A stretch of 64,000 nt of DNA, taken from contig NZ_FODD01000001.1 in NCBI RefSeq assembly GCF_900110255.1, positions 62,001 to 126,000 of the forward strand, written 5' to 3'. This stretch comes from Actinacidiphila rubida. GTDB taxonomy: Bacteria; Actinomycetota; Actinomycetes; Streptomycetales; Streptomycetaceae. The notes under the pieces were generated by a model that worked only from the letters and a program-made list of their open reading frames with translations, did no database searches and was not told the origin of the DNA. Made by a program: the position numbers and the translations under genes. Position 1 is the stretch's first letter. Each line of letters begins with the position of its first letter. Shown in pieces: positions 45,095 through 54,410 of this stretch.

Positions 45095-46372
45095 GTGTAC
45101 GACCTCGTGCTGCGCCGTGCCCGCGTCGACGACGCGGACCCCCCGCACACCGTGGACATCGCGATCGCCGGCGGCGTGATCGCCGCGGTCGGCGACGTAC
45201 CGCCGGACGCCGAAGCGGCACAGACCCTGGACTGCGACGGCATGGTGGTGCTGCCAGGCCTCATCGAGGCCCACCTGCACCTGGACAAGGCGCTGCTGGA
45301 CCGGCAACTCCCCAACGCCGCTGGCACGCTGGCCGGCGCGATCGAGGTGACCGGCACGCTCAAGCGCGGCTTCACGCCCGAGACGGTCCGCGCCCGCGCC
45401 GCCACCGTGCTGCGCTGGGCGGTCGCCAACGGCACCACCCTGATCCGCGCCCACCCCGACGTGGACCCGATCGCGGGCCTCACCGGCCTGGACGTGATGC
45501 TCGAACTGCGCGAGTCCCACCGCGACATGGTGGACCTCCAAGTGGTCGCGTTCCCCCAGGAGGGCATCGAACGGGCTCCGGGCACCTACGAGTTGCTGCG
45601 CGAGTCGCTGCGCCGCGGCGCCGACGTGGTCGGCGGCTGCACGTACAACGAGGGCGACCTCGACGCGTGCCGCCGCCACATCGACACCGTCTTCGCCCTG
45701 GCCGACGAGTTCGGCGTCCCCGCCGACCTGCACGCCGACTTCGCCGACGACACCCGCGACGCCCGGTTCGCGCTGGCCGAGGCGATCGCCGACGCCACCG
45801 AGCGGCACGGCATGGCCGGGCGGGTGGCGCTCGGGCACGTGACCTCGCTCGCCGCCCGCGCACCCGCCGAACGCGCCGCGGTGATCGGCCGCCTGGCCGA
45901 GGCCGGGGTGGCCGTCGTCGCCCTGCCCGCCACCGACCTGCACCTCGGCGGCCGGGGCGACACGGCCGCGGTGCGCCGGGGCGTCACCCCGGTCCGCGAA
46001 CTGCTGGACGCCGGGGTGCTGACCGGCTACTCCTCCAACAACGTCCGCAACGCGTTCACGCCGTTCGGCAACGCCGACATGCTGGAGATCGGCCTGCTGC
46101 TGGCGCAGACCTGCCACCTGGGCAGCCCGGCCGACACCGAACGCATCCTGGCCATGGCCACCACCTCCGCCGCCAGGATCACCGGCACCGACGCCGACTA
46201 CGGCATCCGGCCCGGAGCCCGCGCCGACCTGGTCGTGCTCGGCACCCGGCGCCGCGCCGACGTCCTCACCGACCGGCCGGACCGCCGCTGGGTCGTGAAG
46301 CGCGGCCGCGTCGTCGCCCGGACCACCCGCACCACCGAAGTCCTCGACGGCCGCGTCCCGCAGCCCGCCTGA
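45095..46372 (+). CDS. Metal-dependent amidohydrolase (cytosine deaminase/AtzC-like)
   Basis: A 425-residue amidohydrolase-superfamily enzyme. The metal motif EAHLHLDK, then HADFADD, GHVTSLAAR and TDLHL match the cytosine deaminase / N-isopropylammelide hydrolase branch, which removes amino groups from N-heterocycles. GTG at 45095 has GGAAGGAG seven bases upstream. The extra conserved block VVGGCTYNEGDLDACRRHID is typical of this subgroup. It opens a run with a DUF1097 membrane protein and an AtzH-like protein. The exact ring substrate is unknown. Confidence 0.88.
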   Translation: MYDLVLRRARVDDADPPHTVDIAIAGGVIAAVGDVPPDAEAAQTLDCDGMVVLPGLIEAHLHLDKALLDRQLPNAAGTLAGAIEVTGTLKRGFTPETVRARAATVLRWAVANGTTLIRAHPDVDPIAGLTGLDVMLELRESHRDMVDLQVVAFPQEGIERAPGTYELLRESLRRGADVVGGCTYNEGDLDACRRHIDTVFALADEFGVPADLHADFADDTRDARFALAEAIADATERHGMAGRVALGHVTSLAARAPAERAAVIGRLAEAGVAVVALPATDLHLGGRGDTAAVRRGVTPVRELLDAGVLTGYSSNNVRNAFTPFGNADMLEIGLLLAQTCHLGSPADTERILAMATTSAARITGTDADYGIRPGARADLVVLGTRRRADVLTDRPDRRWVVKRGRVVARTTRTTEVLDGRVPQPA

Positions 46373-46528
46373 CGCCTCCGGCCGCCGCCGTCCCGCGTCG
46401 GCACGTCCGCATCACCCGCGGGCACCGGCGTCCGCACCCGCCCGCCCGCACGTCCCGCACCGCCGCATGCCCGCCCGCGCTCCCCGCCGGGCGCCGGACC
46501 CTTCCTCACCCATCGCAAGGAGACCGCC

Positions 46529-47098
46529 GTGCGCGAACGCGTCCCCCATGAGATCGCCGCATCCGTCCTCGCCGCGACCACCGCCTTCGTCGGCGGCACC
46601 ACGCTCGACCTGCCCCCGTGGGCGATCTTCATCTCCTGGGCCGGGCTCCATCTGATGGGCCCGCCGAGCCTGGCCAACGCCCGCCGGCTGTGGGCGGCGA
46701 TGCCCGTCGGCTCGGCCTTCGCCCTGGCGATCGTGCTGATCGACCAGCACCTGGCCCCGCACGCCGGCACCGGCCGCTGGACGCAGGACGCCCTGCTGGC
46801 CGCGGTCATCCTCGTGCTCAACACCGCCCTGATGTACACCGGACGGCTGCGCGCGACCTCCCTGGTGCCGGGGATGTTCCTCGGCTTCGCCTCGTACTTC
46901 GCGACGTTCTTCGGCGGCTTCGGCTACCACGCGGGCAGCGTGTGGGCGGCCTGGGTGAGCGTGGTCGCGATGAACGCGCTCGGCCCCGTGTACGCGTACC
47001 TGGCCGGCCGCCTCACCTTCGCCACTGCCACGCCCGCCACCGACGACGACCGGGGCGCCGTCGGGAAGCCCGCGCCCTCGGCCGCCCAGGCCGGCTGA
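46529..47098 (+). CDS. DUF1097 (YcdZ-like) membrane protein
   Basis: A 189-residue inner-membrane protein with five hydrophobic segments between about 10 and 165 and a soluble Thr/Ala/Pro tail. It matches the DUF1097 family. Function is unproven; in this setting it may move the pathway's substrate. GTG at 46529 follows AAGGAG by seven bases. The next gene begins one base after its stop. Confidence 0.8.
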   Translation: MRERVPHEIAASVLAATTAFVGGTTLDLPPWAIFISWAGLHLMGPPSLANARRLWAAMPVGSAFALAIVLIDQHLAPHAGTGRWTQDALLAAVILVLNTALMYTGRLRATSLVPGMFLGFASYFATFFGGFGYHAGSVWAAWVSVVAMNALGPVYAYLAGRLTFATATPATDDDRGAVGKPAPSAAQAG

Positions 47099-47099
47099 C

Positions 47100-47480
47100 G
47101 TGGAGGTCAACCGGCCCGAGGTGGTCGCCGAGGTGACCGCGCTGGCCGACGCCTACGAGGCGGCGCTGACCGGCAACGACATCCCCGTGCTCGACGCCCT
47201 GTTCTGGAACGACCCGCACACCGTGCGGCTGGGCGCCGGCGAGGAGCTGTTCGGCGCGGACGAGATCGCCGCGTTCCGCCGGTCCCGGCCGGCCGCCGGT
47301 CTGGACCGGACGCGCACGCGCACCGAGGTCACCACCTTCGGCACCGATCTCGCCGTGACCACGACCGTGTTCGTACGCGACGCGGTGCGCGGGGTCGGGC
47401 GGCAGTCCCAGACGTGGGTGCGGCTGCCCGAAGGGTGGCGGGTCGTGGCCGCCCACGTCTCGCAGCGGCCCGCGGGCTGA
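47100..47480 (+). CDS. AtzH/HpxZ-like NTF2-fold protein (DUF3225)
   Basis: A 126-residue protein matching the AtzH/HpxZ family: VNRPEVVAEVTALADAYEAALTGNDIPVLDALFWNDPHTVRLG, then GADEIAAFRRSRP. AtzH works with the AtzE/AtzG amidase in cyanuric acid breakdown, and HpxZ genes accompany oxalurate/ureide catabolism. GTG at 47100 lies one base after the DUF1097 stop, so they are co-transcribed. Together with the amidase-signature gene, it points to a ureide or biuret-like intermediate. Confidence 0.85.
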   Translation: MEVNRPEVVAEVTALADAYEAALTGNDIPVLDALFWNDPHTVRLGAGEELFGADEIAAFRRSRPAAGLDRTRTRTEVTTFGTDLAVTTTVFVRDAVRGVGRQSQTWVRLPEGWRVVAAHVSQRPAG

Positions 47481-47498
47481 CCGGTCGCGGCCCGGCGC

Positions 47499-48464
47499 TC
47501 AGGCGGCGTGCCGCGACCGGTACTCGGGCAGGCTCAGCACCGGCGGGCGCTCCGCCGCCTCGACGGCGTGCGTGGTCGGCACGAACTCCGTGCCGACCCG
47601 CTCGAACTGGGTCAGCTCCGGTCGCACCAGCGGGCCGCGCGACAGCCGCAGTTGGGCCGTGCGGTAGATCGACGCGGCCATCCGCCCCAGCGCCTGGCCG
47701 TCCTGGTGCCGGTGCCGCCGCACCCCCACGTCGACCTGCGCGAGCGCGTCGAGACCGACCAGTCCCAGCGCGTCGATCAGCATCGCCAGCTCGACGCCGT
47801 AGCCCACCGGGAACGGCAGCCGCTCCAGCAGCGAGCGGCGTGCCGCGTACTCCCCGCCCAGCGGCTGCACGAAGCCCGCCAGCCGCGGCCAGTGCAGGTT
47901 CAGCAACGGCCGCGCCACCAGCTCGGTGACCCGCCCGCCGCCGGCCGGCACCACCTTTCCGCCCGCCTCCAGCGGCCGGTCGTACATCGCCTTCACCAGC
48001 TGCACCGGCGGCTCGGTGAGCAGCGGACCGATGATCCCCGACACGAACCCGGCGTCGAACCGCCGCAGATCCGCGTCCACGAAGCACACGATCTGCCCGC
48101 TGGTGACCAGCAGGGAGCGCCACAGCACCTCGCCCTTGCCCGGCACCGCCGGCAGCCGCGGCAGGATCGCGTCGCGCGCCACCACCCGCGCGCCCGCCCG
48201 CGCCGCGACCTGCGCGGTGCGGTCGCGGGACCCGGAGTCCACCACCACCAGCTCGTCGACCAGCGGAGCCTCCGGTCCCATCAGCTCGCGGCGCACCGTC
48301 TCGACGATCTCGCCGACCGTCTCCTCCTCGTTGAGCGCGGGCAGCACCACGCTCACCGTGCCCTGCGCACCGGCCGCGCGCTTGGCCGCCAGCAGCAGGT
48401 CGAGCGGCCGCTCGGCCGCCGACCACGATCGCCGCGCCAGCCAGCGCTCCACCTCATCGAGCAC
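47499..48464 (-). CDS. gpgS: Glucosyl-3-phosphoglycerate synthase
   Basis: A 321-residue GT-A glycosyltransferase (GT81) that links glucose from an NDP-glucose to 3-phosphoglycerate, toward glucosylglycerate. Family blocks: SVVLPALNEEETVGEIV, the metal-binding CFVDADLRRF (DxD), PLGGEYAARRSLLERLPFPVGYGVE and HRHQDGQALGRMA. GTG at 48464 is chosen since AGGAG lies eight to nine bases upstream and homologues start with LEEVERWL. It fits a compatible-solute theme with otsA/otsB. Confidence 0.9.
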   Translation of the reverse strand: MLDEVERWLARRSWSAAERPLDLLLAAKRAAGAQGTVSVVLPALNEEETVGEIVETVRRELMGPEAPLVDELVVVDSGSRDRTAQVAARAGARVVARDAILPRLPAVPGKGEVLWRSLLVTSGQIVCFVDADLRRFDAGFVSGIIGPLLTEPPVQLVKAMYDRPLEAGGKVVPAGGGRVTELVARPLLNLHWPRLAGFVQPLGGEYAARRSLLERLPFPVGYGVELAMLIDALGLVGLDALAQVDVGVRRHRHQDGQALGRMAASIYRTAQLRLSRGPLVRPELTQFERVGTEFVPTTHAVEAAERPPVLSLPEYRSRHAA

Positions 48465-48721
48465 GTGTGCCACTCCTGCCGTGAATCGCTGTCCGGCACC
48501 GCACGGCGCCGTACCGCGCCACACCGCCCCGAACACCTCTGTACACCCTCTGAACAGCTCCGAACGCCGAGACGGGACCTCGTGATCCATCTCGCGGTAC
48601 GGACGAGCCTCTCAGCCTCCGGAGTCGTCGGTTACAGTCTTGAACAACGCGGTCCGTGCTCGCATGTCGGGGTCGGACCCGCCGGACGGTGCCGGAGCGC
48701 ACCTGTTCACAACTGCATACC

Positions 48722-48850
48722 GCTCATCCAGAGGGGCAGAGGGAACGGCCCGTTGAAGCCCCGGCAACCCTCCCGCCGACCGCGAGGTCACACGGTGGGG
48801 AAGGTGCCAATTCCGTCTTGCGACGCGACCCGCGGCGTGAGGAAGATGAG
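48722..48850 (+). ncRNA. SAM riboswitch (S-box class, SAM-I or SAM-I/IV) upstream of thrC
   Basis: The conserved core is complete: CTCATCCAGAGGGGCAGAGG with GGGAACGGCCC (kink-turn helix), TTGAAGCCCCGGCAACC, and GGTGCCAATTCC. CTCATC (48723-48728) can pair with GATGAG (48845-48850), and an extra short helix lies between the core and that strand, as in actinobacterial SAM-I/IV types. The closing pair abuts the GGAG/AAAGGG ribosome site, so SAM binding would block translation of thrC. It is 20 nt before the start codon. Confidence 0.92.
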
Positions 48851-48869
48851 GAGAAAGGGCCTCGCCATC

Positions 48870-50195
48870 ATGGCTGTGCACACCGCCGACCCGACGCATC
48901 CGACCGATGAGACCGTGCCCCCGGGCTCCGCGGATTCCCCGCTCGACGGCGCCTTCGGCCCCGCGGCCGCGCTGTCCTGCCGCGAGTGCGGCACCCGGTT
49001 CCCGCTCAGCCCGATCTTCGCGTGTCAGGAGTGCTTCGGCCCGCTGGAGGTCGCCTACGACCTGCCGACCGGTGACCCCGAGGGACTGCGCAAGCAGATC
49101 GAGGCCGGCCCGGCCAGCATCTGGCGCTACGCTCCGCTGCTGCCCGTCCCCGCCGACGTGGCCACCCAGCGCAACCTCCACCCGGGCTGGACCAAGCTCG
49201 TCAAGGCCGACAACCTCGCCCGCGAACTGGGCATCACCGGCGGCCTGCACGTCAAGGACGACTCCGGCAACCCGACCCACTCCTTCAAGGACCGGGTCGT
49301 CGCCATCGCGCTGGAGGCCGCCCGCACCTTCGGCCTGACCACGCTCTCCTGCTCCTCCACCGGCAACCTGGCCGGCGCGGTCGGCGCGGCCGCCGCCCGC
49401 GCGGGCTTCCGCTCCTGCGTGTTCATCCCGCACGACCTGGAGTCCGCGAAGGTCGTCATGGCCGCCGTCTACGGGGGCGAGCTGGTCGCCATCGAGGGCA
49501 GCTACGACGACGTGAACCGCTTCTGCTCCGAACTGATCGGCGACCCGGTCGGCGAGGGCTGGGGCTTCGTCAACGTCAACCTGCGGCCCTACTACGGCGA
49601 GGGCTCCAAGACCCTCGCCTACGAGATCGCCGAGCAGCTCGGCTGGCGGCTGCCGGACAACCTGGTCATCCCGATCGCCTCCGGGTCCCAGCTCACCAAG
49701 ATCGACAAGGGGCTGCGCGAGCTGATCGCGCTCGGCCTGGTCGAGGACAAGCCCTACAAGATCTTCGGCGCCCAGGCCGAGGGCTGCTCGCCGGTGTCCG
49801 CGGCGTTCAAGGCCGGGCACGACGTGGTCCGCCCGGTCAAGCCGGACACCATCGCCAAGTCGCTGGCCATCGGCAACCCCGCCGACGGCCCCTACGTCCT
49901 GGACATCGCCCGCCGCACCGGCGGCGCCGTCGAGGACGTCACCGACGAGCAGATCGTCGACGCGATCACCCTGCTCGCCCGCACCGAGGGCATCTTCGCC
50001 GAGACCGCGGGCGGCGTGACCGTCGGCGTGCTGCGCAAGCTGATCGAGACCGGTCAGCTCGACCCGGCCACCGAGACCGTCGTGCTCAACACCGGCGACG
50101 GCCTGAAGACCCTCAACGCGGTGGAGGCCACCGCACGGCCGACCGCGACCATCCGACCCACCCTTGCCGCGTTCCGAGAGGCTGGCCTCGCATGA
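48870..50195 (+). CDS. thrC: Threonine synthase (PLP enzyme)
   Basis: A 441-residue fold-type II PLP enzyme annotated as converting O-phosphohomoserine to threonine. The PLP lysine is Lys140 in NPTHSFKDR; SCSSTGNLAGAVGA binds the cofactor phosphate, and an N-terminal zinc-ribbon-like pair (C37xxC40, C52xxC55) precedes the core. It is controlled by a SAM riboswitch and its stop overlaps a CysO-like sulfur-carrier gene (ATGA). Control by SAM and fusion of expression with a sulfur carrier are odd for pure threonine synthesis and raise a possible homocysteine-forming role, which is inference. Confidence 0.92.
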   Translation: MAVHTADPTHPTDETVPPGSADSPLDGAFGPAAALSCRECGTRFPLSPIFACQECFGPLEVAYDLPTGDPEGLRKQIEAGPASIWRYAPLLPVPADVATQRNLHPGWTKLVKADNLARELGITGGLHVKDDSGNPTHSFKDRVVAIALEAARTFGLTTLSCSSTGNLAGAVGAAAARAGFRSCVFIPHDLESAKVVMAAVYGGELVAIEGSYDDVNRFCSELIGDPVGEGWGFVNVNLRPYYGEGSKTLAYEIAEQLGWRLPDNLVIPIASGSQLTKIDKGLRELIALGLVEDKPYKIFGAQAEGCSPVSAAFKAGHDVVRPVKPDTIAKSLAIGNPADGPYVLDIARRTGGAVEDVTDEQIVDAITLLARTEGIFAETAGGVTVGVLRKLIETGQLDPATETVVLNTGDGLKTLNAVEATARPTATIRPTLAAFREAGLA

Positions 50196-50467
50196 GTGCT
50201 TCCGTCCGTATCCCCACGATCCTCCGCACCTACACCGGCGGCCAGGCCGAGGTGCCCGCCGAGGGTGCGACGCTCGCCGAGGTCATCGAGTCGCTGGAGA
50301 AGAATCACGCCGGCATTTCGGCGCGAGTTCTCGACGACACCGGAAAACTCCGTCGCTTCGTGAACGTTTATGTGAACGATGACGATGTGCGCTTTTCCGA
50401 AGGACTGTCGACCGTGGTGCCGGACGGCGCCAGTGTCTCGATCATTCCCGCGGTGGCCGGCGGCTGA
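50192..50467 (+). CDS. MoaD/ThiS-family sulfur carrier (CysO-like)
   Basis: A 91-residue beta-grasp protein ending in AVAGG; the terminal Gly-Gly is the site of thiocarboxylation. The sequence resembles mycobacterial CysO (VRIPTILRTYTGGQAEV start, VNVYVNDDDVRF), not MoaD of molybdopterin synthesis. It is translationally coupled to thrC and thus under SAM control. In the CysO system, a JAMM peptidase and CysM complete cysteine synthesis; neither is in the window. Confidence 0.9.
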   Translation: MSASVRIPTILRTYTGGQAEVPAEGATLAEVIESLEKNHAGISARVLDDTGKLRRFVNVYVNDDDVRFSEGLSTVVPDGASVSIIPAVAGG

Positions 50468-50489
50468 ACCTCCGGACGCCCCCGGAGTC

Positions 50490-50527
50490 GGGTGCCCCGT
50501 TCATCCCTGAGGGTGGACGGGGCACCC
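50490..50527 (+). terminator. Terminator after the thrC-sulfur carrier operon
   Basis: An 11-bp stem, GGGTGCCCCGT (50490-50500) with its complement (50517-50527), extends inward as TCATCC/GGGTGG and sits 22 nt past the stop codon. Confidence 0.85.
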
Positions 50528-50897
50528 GCGTGTCCGGCCGATGGTTGAAGACCGGTACTGTTGCCGGGGGCAAGTACGCTCCTCACGCCGCTGCGGCGAT
50601 TTATCGCCAAATTCACGAGCGAAAATTCCGCTTCTTCCGGGTTTGTCCGGTCCGAGATGCCCCGCGTTATGGGTGTTTACCGGTGTATATCCGATGGGTC
50701 GCGCCCAGAATTCTCGTCCAATTGACCTGTTGCAGTGGGCATCCGTGCAGATACATTCAGCCGCGGTCGACGCGTTCCGGCGCACGCCCCCCAGGGCCCC
50801 CACCCGTCGATGGGTAAGGGGCACTCGCGGGGGTGAGGTCTGACCCGGGCCCGCGGAGTGCGGGGCCGCGATAGGGCCAGCAATAGGGGAGTTAGGA
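50528..50897 (+). other. AT-richer leader and promoter region of the cold-shock gene
   Basis: About 370 nt without a supported gene. From 50590 to 50760 base composition is markedly less GC-rich than its surroundings (GATTTATCGCCAAATTC, GTGTATATCCGATGG, AGATACATTC), consistent with a promoter and a long 5' leader, as is usual for cold-shock mRNAs. GGGAGTTAGGA lies just before the start. Confidence 0.55.
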
Positions 50898-51104
50898 ATG
50901 GCTCAGGGCACCGTCAAGTGGTTCAACGCGGAGAAGGGCTACGGCTTCATCGCGGTCGACGGTGGTGCGGATGTGTTCGTCCACTACAGCGCGATCCAGA
51001 TGGACGGCTACCGCACCCTCGAGGAAGGCCAGCGGGTCGAGTTCGAGATCTCGCAGGGTCAGAAGGGACCGCAGGCGGACATGGTCCGGCTGGCAGCAGG
51101 CTGA
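50898..51104 (+). CDS. Cold-shock domain protein
   Basis: A 68-residue single cold-shock domain with both RNA-binding motifs, KGYGFI (RNP1) and VFVHYS (RNP2). It binds single-stranded nucleic acid and keeps mRNA unfolded. A perfect hairpin terminator follows. Confidence 0.95.
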   Translation: MAQGTVKWFNAEKGYGFIAVDGGADVFVHYSAIQMDGYRTLEEGQRVEFEISQGQKGPQADMVRLAAG

Positions 51105-51145
51105 ACATCCCGGCGCGCTCGGCCATCGACGCGACGCTCGTACGC

Positions 51146-51182
51146 CGAAGGGTCCGCTTCCGTCACGGAAGCGGACCCTTCG
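51146..51182 (+). terminator. Strong terminator after the cold-shock gene
   Basis: A perfect 17-bp stem (51146-51162 and 51166-51182) with a TCA loop. Confidence 0.93.
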
Positions 51183-51218
51183 TGCGTCCGCGACTCCGTG
51201 CCGCGGGTGCCCGACTCG

Positions 51219-51245
51219 CTTGCACTCGCCTGGGGGGAGTGCTAA
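51219..51245 (+). promoter_or_regulatory. CIRCE (HrcA operator) 1 upstream of groEL
   Basis: CTTGCACTC, nine bases, then GAGTGCTAA. The right arm is perfect and the left arm differs from TTAGCACTC at two positions. Confidence 0.8.
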
Positions 51246-51254
51246 TCATTGGCG

Positions 51255-51281
51255 TTAGCACTCTCCGAGTGAGAGTGACAG
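51255..51281 (+). promoter_or_regulatory. CIRCE (HrcA operator) 2 upstream of groEL
   Basis: TTAGCACTC, nine bases, then GAGTGACAG. The left arm is perfect; the right arm has 6 of 9 consensus bases. The two sites are spaced 36 bp start to start. Confidence 0.75.
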
Positions 51282-51336
51282 CAGGACCGGGTCGGCGAGG
51301 CCGGTCGGGCGCCGGAAAGGAACCGGCGGCCGGTAG

Positions 51337-53025
<1,689 letters not shown>

Positions 53026-53048
53026 GTCCTGCTCTTCGGCACGGAACA

Positions 53049-53081
53049 CGGCGCCCTGCTCCCTCCGGGAGCGGGGCGCCG
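53049..53081 (+). terminator. Terminator after groEL
   Basis: A 15-bp stem with one T-G pair (53049-53063 and 53067-53081), TCC loop, followed by CTCCGTTTC. Confidence 0.88.
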
Positions 53082-53094
53082 CTCCGTTTCCCGG

Positions 53095-53387
53095 GTCCCG
53101 CCCTTTCCGGGCGGGGGTTCGCCCTGTGCGGGCGGAGCTCAGCCGTCAGGGGCGCGGGGTGCAGCGCGCTCAGCGCGCGCGGTGGCGCGGGTCGTCACCG
53201 CCCCGAAGGGGCCGTTGCTGTCGTGCCCGGACCACCGGCCGGTGGCCGGTTGCTCGCGCAGTTCCCCGCGCCCCTGTAGGTGACCCCTCGCCCGTGCAGG
53301 GCGAACCCCCCGGGCACAGGGCGAACCCCGTGCCCGGGCAGGGGGAAACCGCGCCCGGGCAACTGGGGCCCGACCGGGGGCGGGTGG
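53095..53387. repeat. GC-rich repeats between groEL and murQ
   Basis: The stretch carries one copy of the 40.9-kb repeat core (CCACCGGCCGGTGG then GTTGCTCGCGCAGTTCCCCG at about 53231-53270) and a CCGCCCCGAAGGGG segment. From 53285 to 53345 it has short GGGCGAACCCC and GGGCACAGGGCG repeats. It lies between convergent genes. No gene is supported. Confidence 0.8.
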
Positions 53388-54338
53388 CTAGGAGGGGTGG
53401 GAGGGGTTGAGCGCGGCGCGGAGGTGGCCGCGGGAGTCGGCGAGAAGCCGCCCCGCCGTGGCCGCGTCGACGCCCGCGAGCAACGTCAGGATCGCCTGCT
53501 TGACCTCACCGTCCGTCGCGGTGAGCGCCGCCTCGATCGCCGCGTCGTCCGCCCCCGTGGCCTGCGCCACGATCCTCCGCGACCGCGCCCGCAGCTTCTC
53601 GTTGGACGCCCGCACGTCCACCATCAGGTTCCCGAACGTCTTGCCGAGCCTGATCATCGTGATCGTCGACAGCATGTTCAGCACGAGCTTCTGCGCCGTC
53701 CCGGACTTCAGGCGGGTCGACCCGGACACCAGCTCCGGCCCGACCACCACCTCGATCCCGTGGTCCGCGGCCGCGGCCAGCTGCGAGCCGGCGTTGCACG
53801 ACAGCCCGATGGTCAGCGCCCCGACCGTCCGCGCGTGCTCCACCGCGCCCACCGCGTACGGGGTGCGGCCCGACGCCGAGATGCCCACCACCGCGTCCAG
53901 GGCCGTCACCCGCAGCGCCGACAGATCGGCCGCCGCCAGCTCCTTGCTGTCCTCCGCGCCCTCGATCGAGGTGACCATCGCGTCCGGACCGCCCGCGATC
54001 AGCCCCACGACCTCACACCCGGGCGTGGTGTTGAACGTCGGCGGGCACTCGCTGGCGTCGAGCACGCCGAGCCGCCCCGCGGTGCCCGCCCCGGCGTAGA
54101 CGAGACGGCCGCCGCGCTCCATCCGCGCCGCGATCCCGTCGATCGCCGCGGCGATCGCGGGCAGCTGGCCGGCGACGGCGGCCGGCACCGTGGCGTCCTC
54201 GCCGTTCATGATCCGGGCGATCTCCAGCGTCGGCATGCGGTCGATCTCGGCGAGCTCGGGCCGGAACGCCTCGGTGGTCAGCGTCTCCAACTCGCGGCGC
54301 AGCTCGGTGTACTGGTGGGTCATATGCGGCTCGTTCAT
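53388..54338 (-). CDS. murQ: N-acetylmuramic acid 6-phosphate etherase
   Basis: A 316-residue SIS-domain enzyme that splits MurNAc-6-P into GlcNAc-6-P and D-lactate during cell-wall recycling. Family blocks: GGRLVYAGAGTAGRLGVLDASECPPTF, GISASGRTPY, SGSTRLKSGTAQKLVLNMLST and NLMVDVRASNEKL. ATG at 54338 is used; an ATG five codons later has a better-spaced AAGG. The product feeds nagA. A MurR/RpiR-type regulator gene lies upstream on the same strand, 72 nt away. Confidence 0.95.
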   Translation of the reverse strand: MNEPHMTHQYTELRRELETLTTEAFRPELAEIDRMPTLEIARIMNGEDATVPAAVAGQLPAIAAAIDGIAARMERGGRLVYAGAGTAGRLGVLDASECPPTFNTTPGCEVVGLIAGGPDAMVTSIEGAEDSKELAAADLSALRVTALDAVVGISASGRTPYAVGAVEHARTVGALTIGLSCNAGSQLAAAADHGIEVVVGPELVSGSTRLKSGTAQKLVLNMLSTITMIRLGKTFGNLMVDVRASNEKLRARSRRIVAQATGADDAAIEAALTATDGEVKQAILTLLAGVDAATAGRLLADSRGHLRAALNPSHPS

Positions 54339-54410
54339 CCTTATCGCATGAAGTGACGTGCGGTGGGGGGATCGGGGCGGTGCGTGCGGAGGGCCGCCGC
54401 GGCACGCCGC

